Shown here piece after piece: positions 54,121 through 64,000 of a stretch of 64,000 bases of DNA. This DNA comes from Cordia subcordata (lineage: Eukaryota; Streptophyta; Magnoliopsida; Boraginales; Cordiaceae), in contig JAPTOF010000008.1 of the NCBI GenBank assembly GCA_028554755.1, forward strand, positions 15,605,001 to 15,669,000, given 5' to 3'. Position 1 is the stretch's first letter; every line of letters starts with the position of its first letter. Below the pieces are notes generated by a model, which searched no databases, had not been told where the DNA came from, and saw only the letters and a list, made by a program, of their open reading frames with translations. The translations under genes were made by a program, and so were the position numbers.

Positions 54121-55441
54121 ATGGTGAATCCAAGGGGTAGAGATCATGGATGTGGGAGAAGAGGAAAAAGGGCTAGGAATAATCACCACCTCCACCCGTG
54201 TCGAAGATTCAAGGAAAGCATTCAATTTTATACGTTAAATGTCTTGTGGACTCAGATTTTGCTGGTACTGATGTTCTTCCATTGTTTGAGGATTGGTATA
54301 TGTTCATGCATTTACATTATGATGTTTAAGATAAATTAGTAATTGAATTTTATGAAAATCTTGAGGTGCATTGTAGAAGTCCCAAAATTGAATTAACATC
54401 GACAATATGCGGGACAAGTTTCATACTTAATGAGGATAAGTTGCTTGAAATTTTTAAAATACCTGTTGAAGGAGAAGGTCATTACAATAGTTAAGGTTGG
54501 TCGGATAGGGTTAAGGCTACTGGTATATCGGGAGAGGTTATAGAATACATGTGGAAAGATGTAGGGCCTAAGCATCCAAAGTTGCTTGAAATTTTTAAAA
54601 TACCTATGGAAGGAGAAGGTCATTACAATAGTCAAGGTTGGTCGGATGGGGTTAAGGCTACTAGTATATCGGGAGAGGTTATAGAATACATGTGGAAAGA
54701 TGTAGGGCCTAAGCATCCAGATTTAATTCTTCCATTGTTAAGGGATGTTGATTCAATAAGAGAATTGAATTTAAGAACATTAGTGAAGTAATTCTTCCTA
54801 GGAACATCAATAATGGAAAGATCCCAATAGTGGATCCATATATCTACTATAGCCTCAAAAAGGGAGTTAAGATAGCTTTACTTTTCCTCATTCTGCAACA
54901 TATGTTACACATCAATAGAAAAGATGGAGGAAAAACAACCACTCCAGGATATGGCATAGCCTTAATGACATCTTTGCTCATTTTCAAATCTCCTCAAATA
55001 CATCATTTAGGAAGTTTGCATGGAATTTTAATATGCTATACATGAACTACATGGGGATTTATTGGCACAATGGTGAACTAACAAATAGAGAAACATTCAA
55101 AAATTTGCCACAAGATATCTAGGTAGCAATCAAGTTTAGAACTAGAAAAGGAACTACTTCTACAAATCCCGTCTATGGGCCTGACGCATAACATATTGAT
55201 GATGTATTAGAAGGATTAGACACTGCCTTAGGAGAAGAAGAAGAGCTAGAACAAGAGGGAAAAGCTAACATAGGTATACCAAGAACAGTCCCTGTGGTTG
55301 TTACCACTTTTGAGGATGAAGACATGACTCCTGAGAAGGTTACAGTAATGAGAGTAATGAGAGAGTCCCCAGCACAAGAGTGTATTGATGAACAACAAAG
55401 AGTTGAAATGCAGAGAGTTGCAGGTTATAGCTCCATGGGTT
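54121..55441 (+). pseudogene. Third ORF region of the SIRE-like element, decayed
   Basis: After pol, an ATG at 54121 (MVNPRGRDHG, basic) leads through a frame change to CLVDSDFAGTDVLPLFEDWY, LVIEFYENLEVHCRSPKIEL and CGTSFILNEDKLLEIFKI. This pattern resembles the domain often annotated as putative plant transposon protein in third ORFs of SIRE/Athila-type elements. A 47-codon segment is tandemly duplicated inside it. Later parts are acidic (EEEELEQEGKAN; PAQECIDEQQRVEM). Some SIRE elements have an envelope-like ORF here; I see no convincing signal peptide or fusion-type segment. Confidence 0.55.
54441..54722. repeat. 141-bp in-frame tandem duplication in the third ORF
   Basis: Units 54441-54581 and 54582-54722 begin TTGCTTGAAATTTTTAAAAT and differ at a handful of positions (for example GTTGAAGG/ATGGAAGG). 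The length is 47 codons, so the frame is kept. The first copy carries a TAA where the second has CAA. Confidence 0.9.
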
Positions 55442-56131
55442 AATAAGAAGATCTCTCAATGTTGGCACAGATTCTCACCTAGCTATAAGCCTTAAATACT
55501 AGGATGGGCGAGATGAGAATAACAATGAACAATTAATGGACTGAACTTACTCACTGGAGGGAGTACATTGATTCGGAAATGACAAACATGCGTTCTAACA
55601 TGCAAAAGTACGTCAAGGATTACCATGATCATGCACCCTGATCCTTGTTATCAATTTCATTATAATTCCTTCTGAATTTTACGAACAATTGCTTTTGATT
55701 TATCATTTTAGTTAAACTCTTTAGCTCTTTTATTTTTCTGACCCAAGATACCATTTTTGCTTTGCACTGGATTAGCTCCATTTTTATATTTATGCCTATC
55801 AATCTTGCTGCTTGCGTTCTCTTTACTTATATATATCTTATTGATTTTGTTGATGCCACAAGATGAGAAGAAATGGGCATGTTTAGAAAAGGGAATATTT
55901 GGCTACACTTATATGGCATATTTGATGAACACTTATTTGGCTCAGAACTTATTTGGCTTGTTACTTTGATTGCTTGTCTATAGAGCTGTTGTTGGTTTAT
56001 TGAGTTGATGATTGCTTGAGCTTGTGTTGAGTTGATGAAAACTTATTTGGCTTAGCATTTTGTTGATGAAAACTTATTTGGCTGAGCACTTATTAAGTTG
56101 ATTGCATGTGGTTCAAGATGTGTGATGTGTG
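55442..56131. other. 3' untranslated part of the SIRE-like element
   Basis: No reliable gene. A hydrophobic 70-codon frame at 55757 may be a remnant or chance. ACTTATTTGGCT recurs four times between 55929 and 56093, and GATGAAAACTTATTTGGCT is repeated at 56035 and 56065, a small imperfect tandem repeat. Confidence 0.5.
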
Positions 56132-57791
56132 TAATTTGTGCATGTTTGCATCTAGTTTTTGCATGCATATTTAAGGGTGTTTAGAGTATAATTGAGTGCG
56201 CTTAGTATAAAGTTGATGCATATTTGTTAATATTCGTACTTAATGTATTTAGGTGCATAAATACTATATTAAGTGTTATATTCTATGTTTTAGGAGTGTT
56301 TTGGAAGGGTTTAAGCTTATGCGAGGAAGAAATGAGCTAACGGATGAAGACCGGAAGAAAAGAAATAAAGAAGAGAGTTTTCTGATCCAGCCGGTCGACC
56401 TAGACGGTCGACCGGCCGCTCCAGAGAACAAAAGATTTGAAGCCGGTCGAGCTCCTCAAGAAGCCGGTCGACCGGCTATGTCTACCGGCCAGTCCAGAGA
56501 GCATAATGATTGAAGCCGGTCGAGCAAGAAAGAGGAGCCGGTCGACCGGCCAGTCCAGAGAGCATAATGATTGAAGCCGGTCGAGCAAGAAAGAGGAGCC
56601 GGTTGACCGGCTGTGCGCGGAAGAAATCCTTAAAAAGCTCGTTTTAGCTCATTTTTGGGGGAGGAACTTTTATTTCTTAAACCCTAATAAACCCTAACCT
56701 CGACCCACTACACAAACCACCTTAAACCACCATCTAAACCCTACACCAAGCAAGGATTGAAGCAGCAAACAAAGAATTGAAGGATTTGTACGGATTTGGA
56801 AGCAAGAATTTCGGGAAGTTCTTCTTGTTCTTTCTCTATTTCTTGTAAATATGTTGCTAGATTAGGCTAGATTTAGGGTTGATTGTTATTGTATATTAGA
56901 TTAGGGCATTGAATAATGGATTGGTGTAGATATTTGGCTCTTAATACATATTTATTTACATAAATTTATGGCATGATTCAATATGTCTATGTATTGGAAA
57001 TCAAGCATGTCTATGTGTTTGTTAAAATGCCTAAGTGAATATGCATGTGTTATTTGTGCTTCAAATGCTCTTATCTACTTATTTGGGTGATGTGATTGTG
57101 CGTAATCTCATGGCTTTGCTTAGTAGAGTAGGCTTTAGCTTTAAATCCAGCTAATAGGTTGCATGCTTTGCTTAGTCGAGTTTAGGTGCTAGTCCTTGGC
57201 TTTAAATCCAGCCAAGCGGATAAGTCAACCTAGACTAGAGTATCCCTCATCCACGTTAGTGTTGGTTAATTGAGCCTTAATGTCACATAGTGTTTAGATG
57301 CTAGTCCTTGGCTTTAAACCCAGCCAAGAGGATAAGTTCTACACACGAATTGCATAGGCTAGGAGGGATTGGCCCTTAGCTTTAAATCCAGCTAATGGGT
57401 TAAACCACTAGTATTGGTTAGGAGAACCCCCGATCAACACAACGGCAATAGAAGTCTCGAGCCTTAGATAGACCTCATCCATTCTCATAGCCCAAGTCTA
57501 GTTGCAATGCAATCGCCCTAGGTCCCCCTTCTTCTTTATTAGTGTCTCCTTCCTTAGTTTGGCTCCCTTAAGTTCCTCCATAGATTAGTTTATTTTCTTT
57601 TTTTTTTCCGAGTTCCCTTCCATCTCAAAGTAAGTACACACACGCACGTAGCTAGTTTAAGGCACCCCAGTACACAGAAACTAAACTAAGGTAGCCTCCC
57701 TGTGGATTCGACCCCGCACTTGGACACACTGTACTGCACACGTCCCGTGCACTTGCGGGCTATTAAGGCTTGTGCTCAAATAGCGATATCA
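56132..57791. mobile_element. Non-coding insertion, copy C (opposite orientation to copy B)
   Basis: Flanks GTGTG (56127-56131) and ATGTG (57792-57796) match four of five. The plus strand starts TAATTTGTGC and ends GCGATATCA, the reverse complement of the TGAT...ATTA termini of copy B. Within it, CCTGTGGATTCGACCCCGC and CCCGTGCACTTGCGGG (about 57700-57760) match the B start, and GGCTTTAAATCCAGC-type phrases recur (57140-57400). It is 1.66 kb and non-coding. Confidence 0.7.
56485..56606. repeat. 61-bp tandem duplication with GGTCGACC palindromes, in copy C
   Basis: Two units (56485-56545 and 56546-56606), nearly identical, start CCGGCCAGTCCAGAGAGC and contain GAAGCCGGTCGAGC. The surrounding 230 bases hold several GCCGGTCGACC-type palindromes, giving a GC-rich island in AT-rich DNA. 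Confidence 0.9.
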
Positions 57792-57908
57792 ATGTGCATA
57801 AGTTAAAATTGACAAGGGGAGTATTTCCCAAAATGATTTTTACTTGAAATAGAATGCGCATATTAATGGGGAGTAAAATGCTCTTATCTTTAATAATTTG
57901 TCATCATA

Positions 57909-59271
57909 AAAAAAGGGGAGATTGTTGATAAAATACTAGTTATTGATTTTGATAATGAAAATTTTGATATGCATTTATATTATCTCCTTATTGAATTCAT
58001 CTTACAAGTATCAAATGTTGAGTCGAATAGATAGATACTTGAATGATAGAAAAGGATGAGAAATGAGCATTATTTGAAGATTGAAGAAGAAGATGATGAG
58101 AAGCCATAAGAAGGAGTAGAGGTGCCATAAGGGGTACTGGACATTTTGCTCTTCTTGTGAAATGCCTTAGTATTGCAAGTATTAGCTCAAACAAATATTT
58201 CTCATAACTTAAACAAATTAAATCTCATGAATATTATCTTTCATAAAAGCAAAATAATTTTGGATGCATACTTAGTGTAAACATAATTTTTGAAATGTTT
58301 TTAAGTCTTAAAAAGTGGTTGCAAAATGCCTTGAGTTAATTTGGAGTCATGAAAAGTTGACAAAATTGAGTTTAAAAGCTTTTAGGCGAGTTTGGCTTTG
58401 CTTTTTGTCTTCAGAGTGGTCGGACCCCTTAGTCAATTGACCGGCTAGCTAAGGAGGTCGCTCAGCCAAAATAGAGAAGAAGGAAGAAAAGCTGGACCCC
58501 CTAGCTTGTCTTCCAGCTAAGTTGTCTGGTCTAATCAGAGAAGGCCAAGGAGGAGCCGGACGACCCAGCCGGTCGATTGGCTGAGAGAAATACTGTAATA
58601 AATGCACTACCCATTTATTACCGTTCTGGCCATTTCTTCTTTCTTTTCTTCCACGTACCAAACCCTAGCATTCAAATCTCTTTAAATACATCTTCAAAAC
58701 TGAATTAAACAATCAATCAAGGCTTGCAAAATCAGTATCATCTTTCATTTTGCTGAAGATTTTGAGCTATTCTTGCAATATCCTTAAGCTTTCAAGAGCT
58801 TTCTCTTGCTATATCATCTTGTGGGAAGAAGATACATATTCTTTACAAAATTTTACTCTTCTTGATTATATACACACTTTGTGAGCTAAAAAAATTCCAA
58901 GAGACAAATTCATAAAAACTTGTACAAGTGTGGGAAAATCCTAAAGAGTGGGACTCTTGGGTTCTTTGAAGTTTGGCTTCAAAGAGTTGTAGAACTTGGT
59001 TCTTGCTTCACCATGATTTGAAGAACCAATTTTTAGTGAAGATTGTTGAAGTCCTAAGGTAAGCATCCTTGGGCGGTGGACGTCGGCTTGGCCGAACCAC
59101 TTAAAAATTGTTTGTCTTCCTACTCTCTAATCTTTATTTATTTCATCTGTTTATATTGATTATCTTGTGTTTGATATTTTTCTTGAAAGAAAATTGTTAA
59201 TTTTTGTGAATTTTTAAATACAAAAATTAGTAAATATCTTAATTCACCCCCTTAAGATATTTGCACCCACA
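57909..59271 (+). repeat. Polypurine tract and 3' LTR of the SIRE-like copia
   Basis: AAAAAAAGGGGAGAT (57908-57922), preceded by TCATCATA as in many SIRE elements, is the tract. The LTR starts at 57923 (TGTTGATAAAATAC) and ends at 59271. It keeps GGGCGGTGGACGTCGGCTTG and a GC-rich patch with GACCCAGCCGGTCGATTGG. Confidence 0.88.
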
Positions 59272-59345
59272 AATAGCAATTTGCCTGATTTGAAGAGATT
59301 CATATATGGAATGTCGCGAAATAATACCTGGAGCAAGAGATTCAG

Positions 59346-60125
59346 ACTTCACTAAGTACTTGCCTATATCCAGATAGTTTTCCTTACCAGATTAGAAATC
59401 TGGGTAGTCTAGTACTAAAATATAGGGAATTGCTTAATAAGTCTCGATGGTGATCTTAGGTCAGAGAGATCAAATCATCCTACATTCCTTTGATAGTTTG
59501 GGCATAATACCATTGGATGCTATGTATTTGAGTCTAGTTCAGTGAACATGTCTCCTCATATCACTTGTTTATCTTGTTAATGTCTCTACACTCTTTAATC
59601 ATGAGGATAATCAATGATATGACAAACAATGACCATTTCTTGATACAATTAGTGTCCTATTATCAATTTTTTCTTTTGGTCACGAACATATTTTAGAACA
59701 ACTAGAATTCATCCTTATTCACTAAATTCTTTTGTAGTTGTTCTAAGGACTTACATCATGATCACGAGATATAGGTAGAATAATATGATGCAATTGCCAT
59801 AAAAACAATGAAGTCTATATACAATATAATTAGAAATCTACAATAGAAGGCTGATTTTATGACATAATCTTCACACTTTTAGTGCCCTAATGTCCTTCTT
59901 CAACCTTAATCTATCTTCCAATCCTGATTTGAACCTTATTTTCTCTTAATCAACAAATGAAATTCTTTCAATCCCGATTCACTACCTTTTATACCATATA
60001 TATTACCCAATCTTCTCCTAAAATATGTGCAGGTTTTTACCCCTATCAATCATCTTCTGTTCCATCTCTTTTTATTTATTTGACAAAAATATTTATCATT
60101 ACTAAAAATATATCTACATATTCAT
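59346..60125 (-). repeat. Angela-like LTR, copy 2, remaining part, plus adjoining interior sequence
   Basis: 59346-59875 aligns with 41565-42105 of copy 1. The start on the minus strand is TGTGAAGATTATGTC. 59876-60125 aligns with 42106-42355, which in copy 1 is element interior, so it is probably the remains of a neighbouring tandem copy. Confidence 0.65.
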
Positions 60126-60423
60126 ATTTTTGAGCATTTCAGTTTCTTATACATTTTTGCAATTGAACTACTACAATCAAATATTACTCAAATATAAAAA
60201 TTAATTTTCTTACAACACAAATTTTAATGTTGTTCCTTTGTCTTACAATACTACCCATAGAGCAATGTAACAATACATAAATATTTTAATTTTTTCGTAA
60301 TAATTTATTTTTCTCAAATTTATAACTTAACAATTTACTCTTATTCACATAAAATATTTTACATATACATATATTAGTGTTCATCATCTTCCTATGTGAT
60401 GACGTACGGGTATAATATACTAG

Positions 60424-61103
60424 TTCAATCTATAAAGAAACAAATTAACATATTTTACTATAAAAAGTACAAATCTAAATTCTAAAACACATATAATCTA
60501 GAGCTCAAAGCCTCAAACTATAATTGAAAACAACTAAATAAATCTAAATTAACATAAACTTAAAACAAAATCATCTACATAAAGAAGCAACCAAAATTTT
60601 CACATAACAAATTTATTCACATTAGAAAGTAATCCACAAATCCAAACAAACAGAAATGCAGACAAAGTCATTCACCTAAATCAACATCAAAGCAATACAA
60701 ACAACAACGCAATTCCACAAACAAAATAACACAAACAATAACACATGCAAATACAAAGTCAATCACTAGTCATATAGCTAGAATTAGTATGATTTTTCAT
60801 ATAATCATAGTTAAGCTAGTCATACGACTAGAATTAATATAATTTCTATTGTAGTTCTAATTATTATAGTTTCTTGTACAAATTCTAATTAATATGCATG
60901 TAAAAAACGTTAGCAATATAACTATACTTAATTAATAAATATAAAATATATTGACAAATTATGTAATTCTAATTAGATAACTTCTATATAATAAATCATC
61001 TTACTTAAACAAAATTTAAAGATGAAATATTAGTTTAGTGGTAATTCACCATAAGTTAAAATTTTAAAGAGTAAAAGGTTAAGGGTTCAAACCTTACTAA
61101 TAT
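60424..61103. other. AT-rich stretch without genes
   Basis: Nothing coding is visible. CTAGTCATA(T/C)(A/G)(G/A)CTAGAATTA occurs twice (60765, 60816), a short direct repeat. Confidence 0.5.
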
Positions 61104-61220
61104 ATTTTATATGTGTGTGTGTGTGTATATATATAAATATATATATATAATATAATATAATGCAATATAATATAAAATATATAAAAATATATAATATATA
61201 AAAAAGTTATATATATGTGT

Positions 61221-61270
<50 letters not shown>
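61104..61270. repeat. Compound microsatellite (GT)n, (TATAA)n, (AT)n
   Basis: A run of TG dinucleotides is followed by TA and ATATAATATAA tracts and about 22 AT dinucleotides up to 61270, where the next LTR begins. The minus-strand frame across it is pure low complexity. Confidence 0.9.
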
Positions 61271-61273
<3 letters not shown>

Positions 61274-62650
61274 GGGTGTAATGTAGCTTTTAATGACGTT
61301 TTGATGATGCAAATTATAATTATATTGAATTGAATGCTAAGCACCTTGTGAGCTTGTCTTTGAGCATAACTTTACGATAGATGCTTGAATTCTTGGAGTC
61401 GTGCTTGATTGGATTAAACAAAATTACATCAAAACAAAGCATTGCACGATTGTTCCAAGAGGAGAAGAGTTCAAGAAAGTGCTCAAGAAGAAGAGGTGAA
61501 GATATAAGAAGGAGATGAGGTGGCATAACGGGTACCGGCTTGTGTGCTTCAGATGTGTATGCCTTAGATTAGCAAATTATAGTTTTTCTTCATGATTTCT
61601 TTGCATTAGCTTTCATAAACTCTTCATGGGCATTTATAACAAACCTTGAAGCTTTTTCTACTTATCCAAGAGATCTTGAAAAGGTTTTCAAAACATGTTT
61701 TTGAACTTTTAAATCATGTATGAAACTCTCTTTGAATTGCTCTCATATTGCAAAAACATCCTATATTCAAATAACTTCTTAAAACACGTTTTAAAGGGTG
61801 AAAAATGCTTTTTTTGGGCACAGTTGATCACCGGACTTAGTACTCTGTGCAACTGACTATGCAGAGTTTTCTGAAGCTAATTGGTCACCCTGGTCTACTA
61901 AGCAGCCTTGGAAGAGTGCTGCGAATCATGGCCGGTCACACCTATTAGTCGACCAACCTAGTGACCAACCTCTAGTAATTGCATTAAATTCTGTAGCTAT
62001 TTATCATTGTTTGAAAAGCTTCTAAAAACCGATTCACACACATCAAACCTTAAATCAAATTTTTAACATTCGAAGTCATTTCTAAGCCTTTCAAAACACT
62101 TTCAATCATCTTTATTGCATAGAATCGTCATCATTGAGCTATAAATTACTAGATTCTTTGAGCATTCAAGAGCTTTAAATTGTTATACCTACTTGTGAGA
62201 AGTTGTATTCATTACCAAACTTTCAAGTCTCAATTTATTGTATCCTACACACTCTTAAGCTAGGTTAGATTGTGAGAATCATATTGTAACAAGAGAGAAT
62301 GCATTGAAATCCTTGGTGAAAGGTCACTAAGGTTCTTTGAAGGAGACTGCAAAGAGGTGTATTATTAGTTCTTGCTTCATCAACTCTTGAAGAAGCAATT
62401 TGCACTAGTAGAGATGTTTGAAGTCCTAAGGGAAGAATCATTAGGTAGTGGATATAGGCAAGGCCGAACCACCTAAAAATTGGTTGTGTTCCTTCTCCTT
62501 TCTCTACTCTTAGCTTACTTGTCTCTATTGCTTGCTAAGTGTTTGTGTAATTGCCAAAGTGACTATACTTGCTTTTAATTGGGAATTCTTTTGTGAAAAT
62601 CAGATATAATCTTAATTCATCCCCCCTCTTGAGATTATTTGGCCCTTAAA
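61271..62650 (+). repeat. 5' LTR of a second SIRE-like copia
   Basis: It starts TGTGGGTGTAATGTAGC directly after the (AT)n run and ends near TTTGGCCCTTAAA. Layout parallels the LTR at 45421: GGTACCGG about 260 bases in, a GC-rich patch with GGCCGGTCACACC and AGTCGACCAACC (61930-61970), TAGTGGATATAGGCAAGGCC and TTAATTCATCCCCCC near the end. Sequence identity with the first SIRE LTR is partial, so it is a different subfamily. Confidence 0.75.
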
Positions 62651-62652
62651 AG

Positions 62653-62668
62653 TGATATCAGAGCTAGG
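62653..62668 (+). other. Primer-binding site of the second SIRE-like copia
   Basis: TGATATCAGAGCTAGG follows the LTR and differs by one base from TGGTATCAGAGC, the usual copia primer site. Confidence 0.8.
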
Positions 62669-62704
62669 GTTCTATATATAGTTTAATAACTACTAGAATT
62701 AATC

Positions 62705-64000
62705 ATGGAAAATAATATGGATGCTTCACCTATTGAGGGTTTGTCTATTAACAAGGATCCCATTTTTGATAGTACTAATTGTGCTTTTTGAAACTGAGAA
62801 TAAAAATCTTTATTGAAGCACATGATTATAAAGCATGGAAAATTGTCGTTGATGGACCTCAAACTCCTATGAAAATGGATGGTGATAAAAAGGTACCTAA
62901 ACTGGAAAATGAATGGGATGATAATGATATTAAGCTTGTTCAATTGAATGCTAAAGCTTTGTATACTTTGTTCATCGAATTGAATAAAATCAAATTTGGT
63001 AGAGTAATAGGATAAACTTCAGCTAAGGAACTTTGAGACCAACTTGAAGTAACTTCTGAAGGAACTAACTAAGTAAAAGGATTCTAGAATCAGTATGCTT
63101 GTCCAAAAATATGAAATGTTCAAGATGGAACAAGGTGAAAGTACTAAAAAATGTATGCTAAATTCATGGAAATTACTAATGGCCTTAAGACACTTGGAAA
63201 GGAATATTCTAGTATAGACAATATGAGAAAAGTGCTAAAGAGTATACCATTTTCATGGCAACCAAAGGTGATGACCATAAAGAAACCAAGGACCTTAATG
63301 CTTACACATTGAATGAGTGGATTAGGTTACTTATGACTCATGAATTTGAGCTAAAGGTTCATGAAGAAGATGACAAGAAGATGAAGAAGTCCATGGCTCT
63401 TGTTGCTTTAAAATACGCATCAAATGATGATGGTGAAGATTTGGATGAAGAGATGACACTACTAGCAAGAAATTTCAAAAAGTTCATGAACTACAACAAA
63501 TTTATAAAAGGGTCTTCCTCAAACAATTGGAAGGAGAAAGGCAAAGAGATCAAGAGACCAAAAGAGATGAAGAATGATGAACCAACGTGCTTCAATTGCA
63601 ACAATCCTGTGTACATCAAGGCAAATTGTCTAAAGCTTGTAAAGCATACGGAACGAAAAACTCTCAAAGCCATATAGGACACTTCCAATGGTGAAGTAGA
63701 AAGCATAGAGGAGCATGAAATAGCCAACTTTGTATGCTTCATGGCAAATGAGGACAAGGTACACTCTTTACCTTGCTATTTTAGTTTTTAATATTGTGAA
63801 GAAGAGGATAAGTACAGTACACCTTTGACGAGTTACAAGAGGCTTTCTCAAGATTGCATGATAATCATTTTCTTGCTTTGAACAACAATGATAGTTTGAT
63901 TGGAAAATTGAAAAGTGTTTTGAATGAAAAAGATTGTTTGGAAAAGAAAAATGCATCTCTTGCTGAAAACATTGAAAGTTTAGAGAAACAAGTGGAGGAC
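62705..64000 (+). pseudogene. SIRE-like gag, interrupted and cut by the window end
   Basis: ATG 62705 gives MENNMDASPIEGLSINKDPI, parallel to the SIRE gag start at 46766. Stops and frame changes follow; readable pieces are HDYKAWKIVVDGPQTPMKMD, KVPKLENEWDDNDIKLVQLN, LKTLGKEYSSIDNMRKVLKS, PFSWQPKVMT and the 140-codon frame 63255-63677 with LARNFKKFMNYNKFIKGSSS and CFNCNNPVYIKANC, a zinc knuckle with the His position changed to Tyr. After it comes IANFVCFMANEDKVHS and the start of the coiled-coil part. The rest of the element lies beyond the window. Confidence 0.85.

Larger units (their letters stand above)
45421..59271 (+). mobile_element. Ty1/copia retrotransposon, SIRE/Maximus-like, with nested insertions
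   Basis: LTRs of 1281 and 1349 bp start TGTTG(G/A)(C/T)AAA and end in ATTTGCACC..A. Flanks TATAG (45416-45420) and AATAG (59272-59276) match four of five. Primer site, gag with coiled coil and zinc knuckles, protease, integrase, RT, RNase H, a third ORF region after pol and an AAAAAAAGGGGAGAT polypurine tract are in the order of SIRE-type copia. Two non-coding elements (47645-49747 and 56132-57791) are inserted in it. It is 13.9 kb long; without insertions about 10.1 kb. Stops and frameshifts make it inactive. Confidence 0.9.
40116..60423 (+). mobile_element. Non-autonomous Helitron forming the outer shell of a nested cluster
   Basis: The left end TCTATATCTATATTATATAC follows an A (40115) and is typical of plant Helitron 5' ends. 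The right end has a hairpin (CC-TATGT, GATG, ACGTA-CGG, about 60391-60410), then TATAATATACTAG (CTAG 60420-60423) and T. Insertion between A and T fits. The shell sequences are only 40116-40323 and 60126-60423; everything between them is inserted. No Rep/helicase is present, so it is non-autonomous. Confidence 0.6.

Noticed and set aside
54393..54716. 107-codon minus-strand frame with an internally repeated protein sequence
   Set aside because: The protein repeat only reflects the 141-bp tandem duplication of the plus-strand third ORF.
55757..55969. Hydrophobic 70-codon frame as an envelope protein
   Set aside because: One hydrophobic run at the start, no further envelope-like features, and no continuity with the upstream third ORF.
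61097..61312. 71-codon minus-strand frame rich in Tyr and Ile
   Set aside because: It is a translation of the (AT)n microsatellite.

Overview
The window is nuclear DNA from a flowering plant, probably a dicot. It is AT-rich and contains Ty1/copia retrotransposons (Tork/Tnt1-like, Ale/Retrofit-like, SIRE/Maximus-like, Angela-like LTRs), a Ty3/gypsy chromovirus, a LINE, PIF/Harbinger and Mutator-like DNA transposons, MITEs and Helitrons. It also carries plastid-like (23S rRNA) and probably mitochondrial fragments. I see no intact host protein gene. Almost all coding signal is decayed transposon, broken by stops, frameshifts and nested insertions. All family assignments were made by reading translations and motifs by eye.

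Layout. 1-3000: AT-rich DNA without genes. 3000-10374: a Helitron helicase pseudogene on the minus strand, split by a Tork/Tnt1-like copia element (4338-9287); an Angela-like LTR follows (10375-11754). 12361-14749: AT-rich DNA with MITEs. 14870-23040 and 32080-35100: two copies in the same orientation of an unusual non-transposon locus made of repeated modules, with conserved hairpins, a conserved splice-donor-like block, tRNA-Pro-derived sequence and a short terminal-exon-like ORF on the minus strand. Copy 1 is interrupted by a long-TIR Mutator-like element (16870-21259, perfect 9-bp TSD), which itself carries an Ale-like copia (17045-20332, perfect 5-bp TSD). Between the copies lie an array of about 11 units (23760-24345), a Harbinger transposase pseudogene, and a LINE whose RNase H region is split by a chromovirus (26680-31651, perfect 5-bp TSD).

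36000-40115: a third MITE, an unclassified 1.5 kb stretch, a minus-strand LTR-like piece and a non-coding repeat of a family seen three times here. 40116-60423 is a deep nest: a non-autonomous Helitron holds Angela-like LTRs around a short non-coding interior; one LTR holds organelle-derived DNA; that DNA holds a 13.9 kb SIRE-like copia; and the SIRE holds two further non-coding insertions, one of them exactly inside a gag zinc knuckle. 61271-64000 is the 5' part of another SIRE-like element that runs off the window.

The genes do not form a pathway. The window reads as a heterochromatic, repeat-on-repeat region whose insertion order can be reconstructed from target-site duplications. The feature I find least explained by known families is the duplicated modular locus at 14.9-23.0 and 32.1-35.1 kb.
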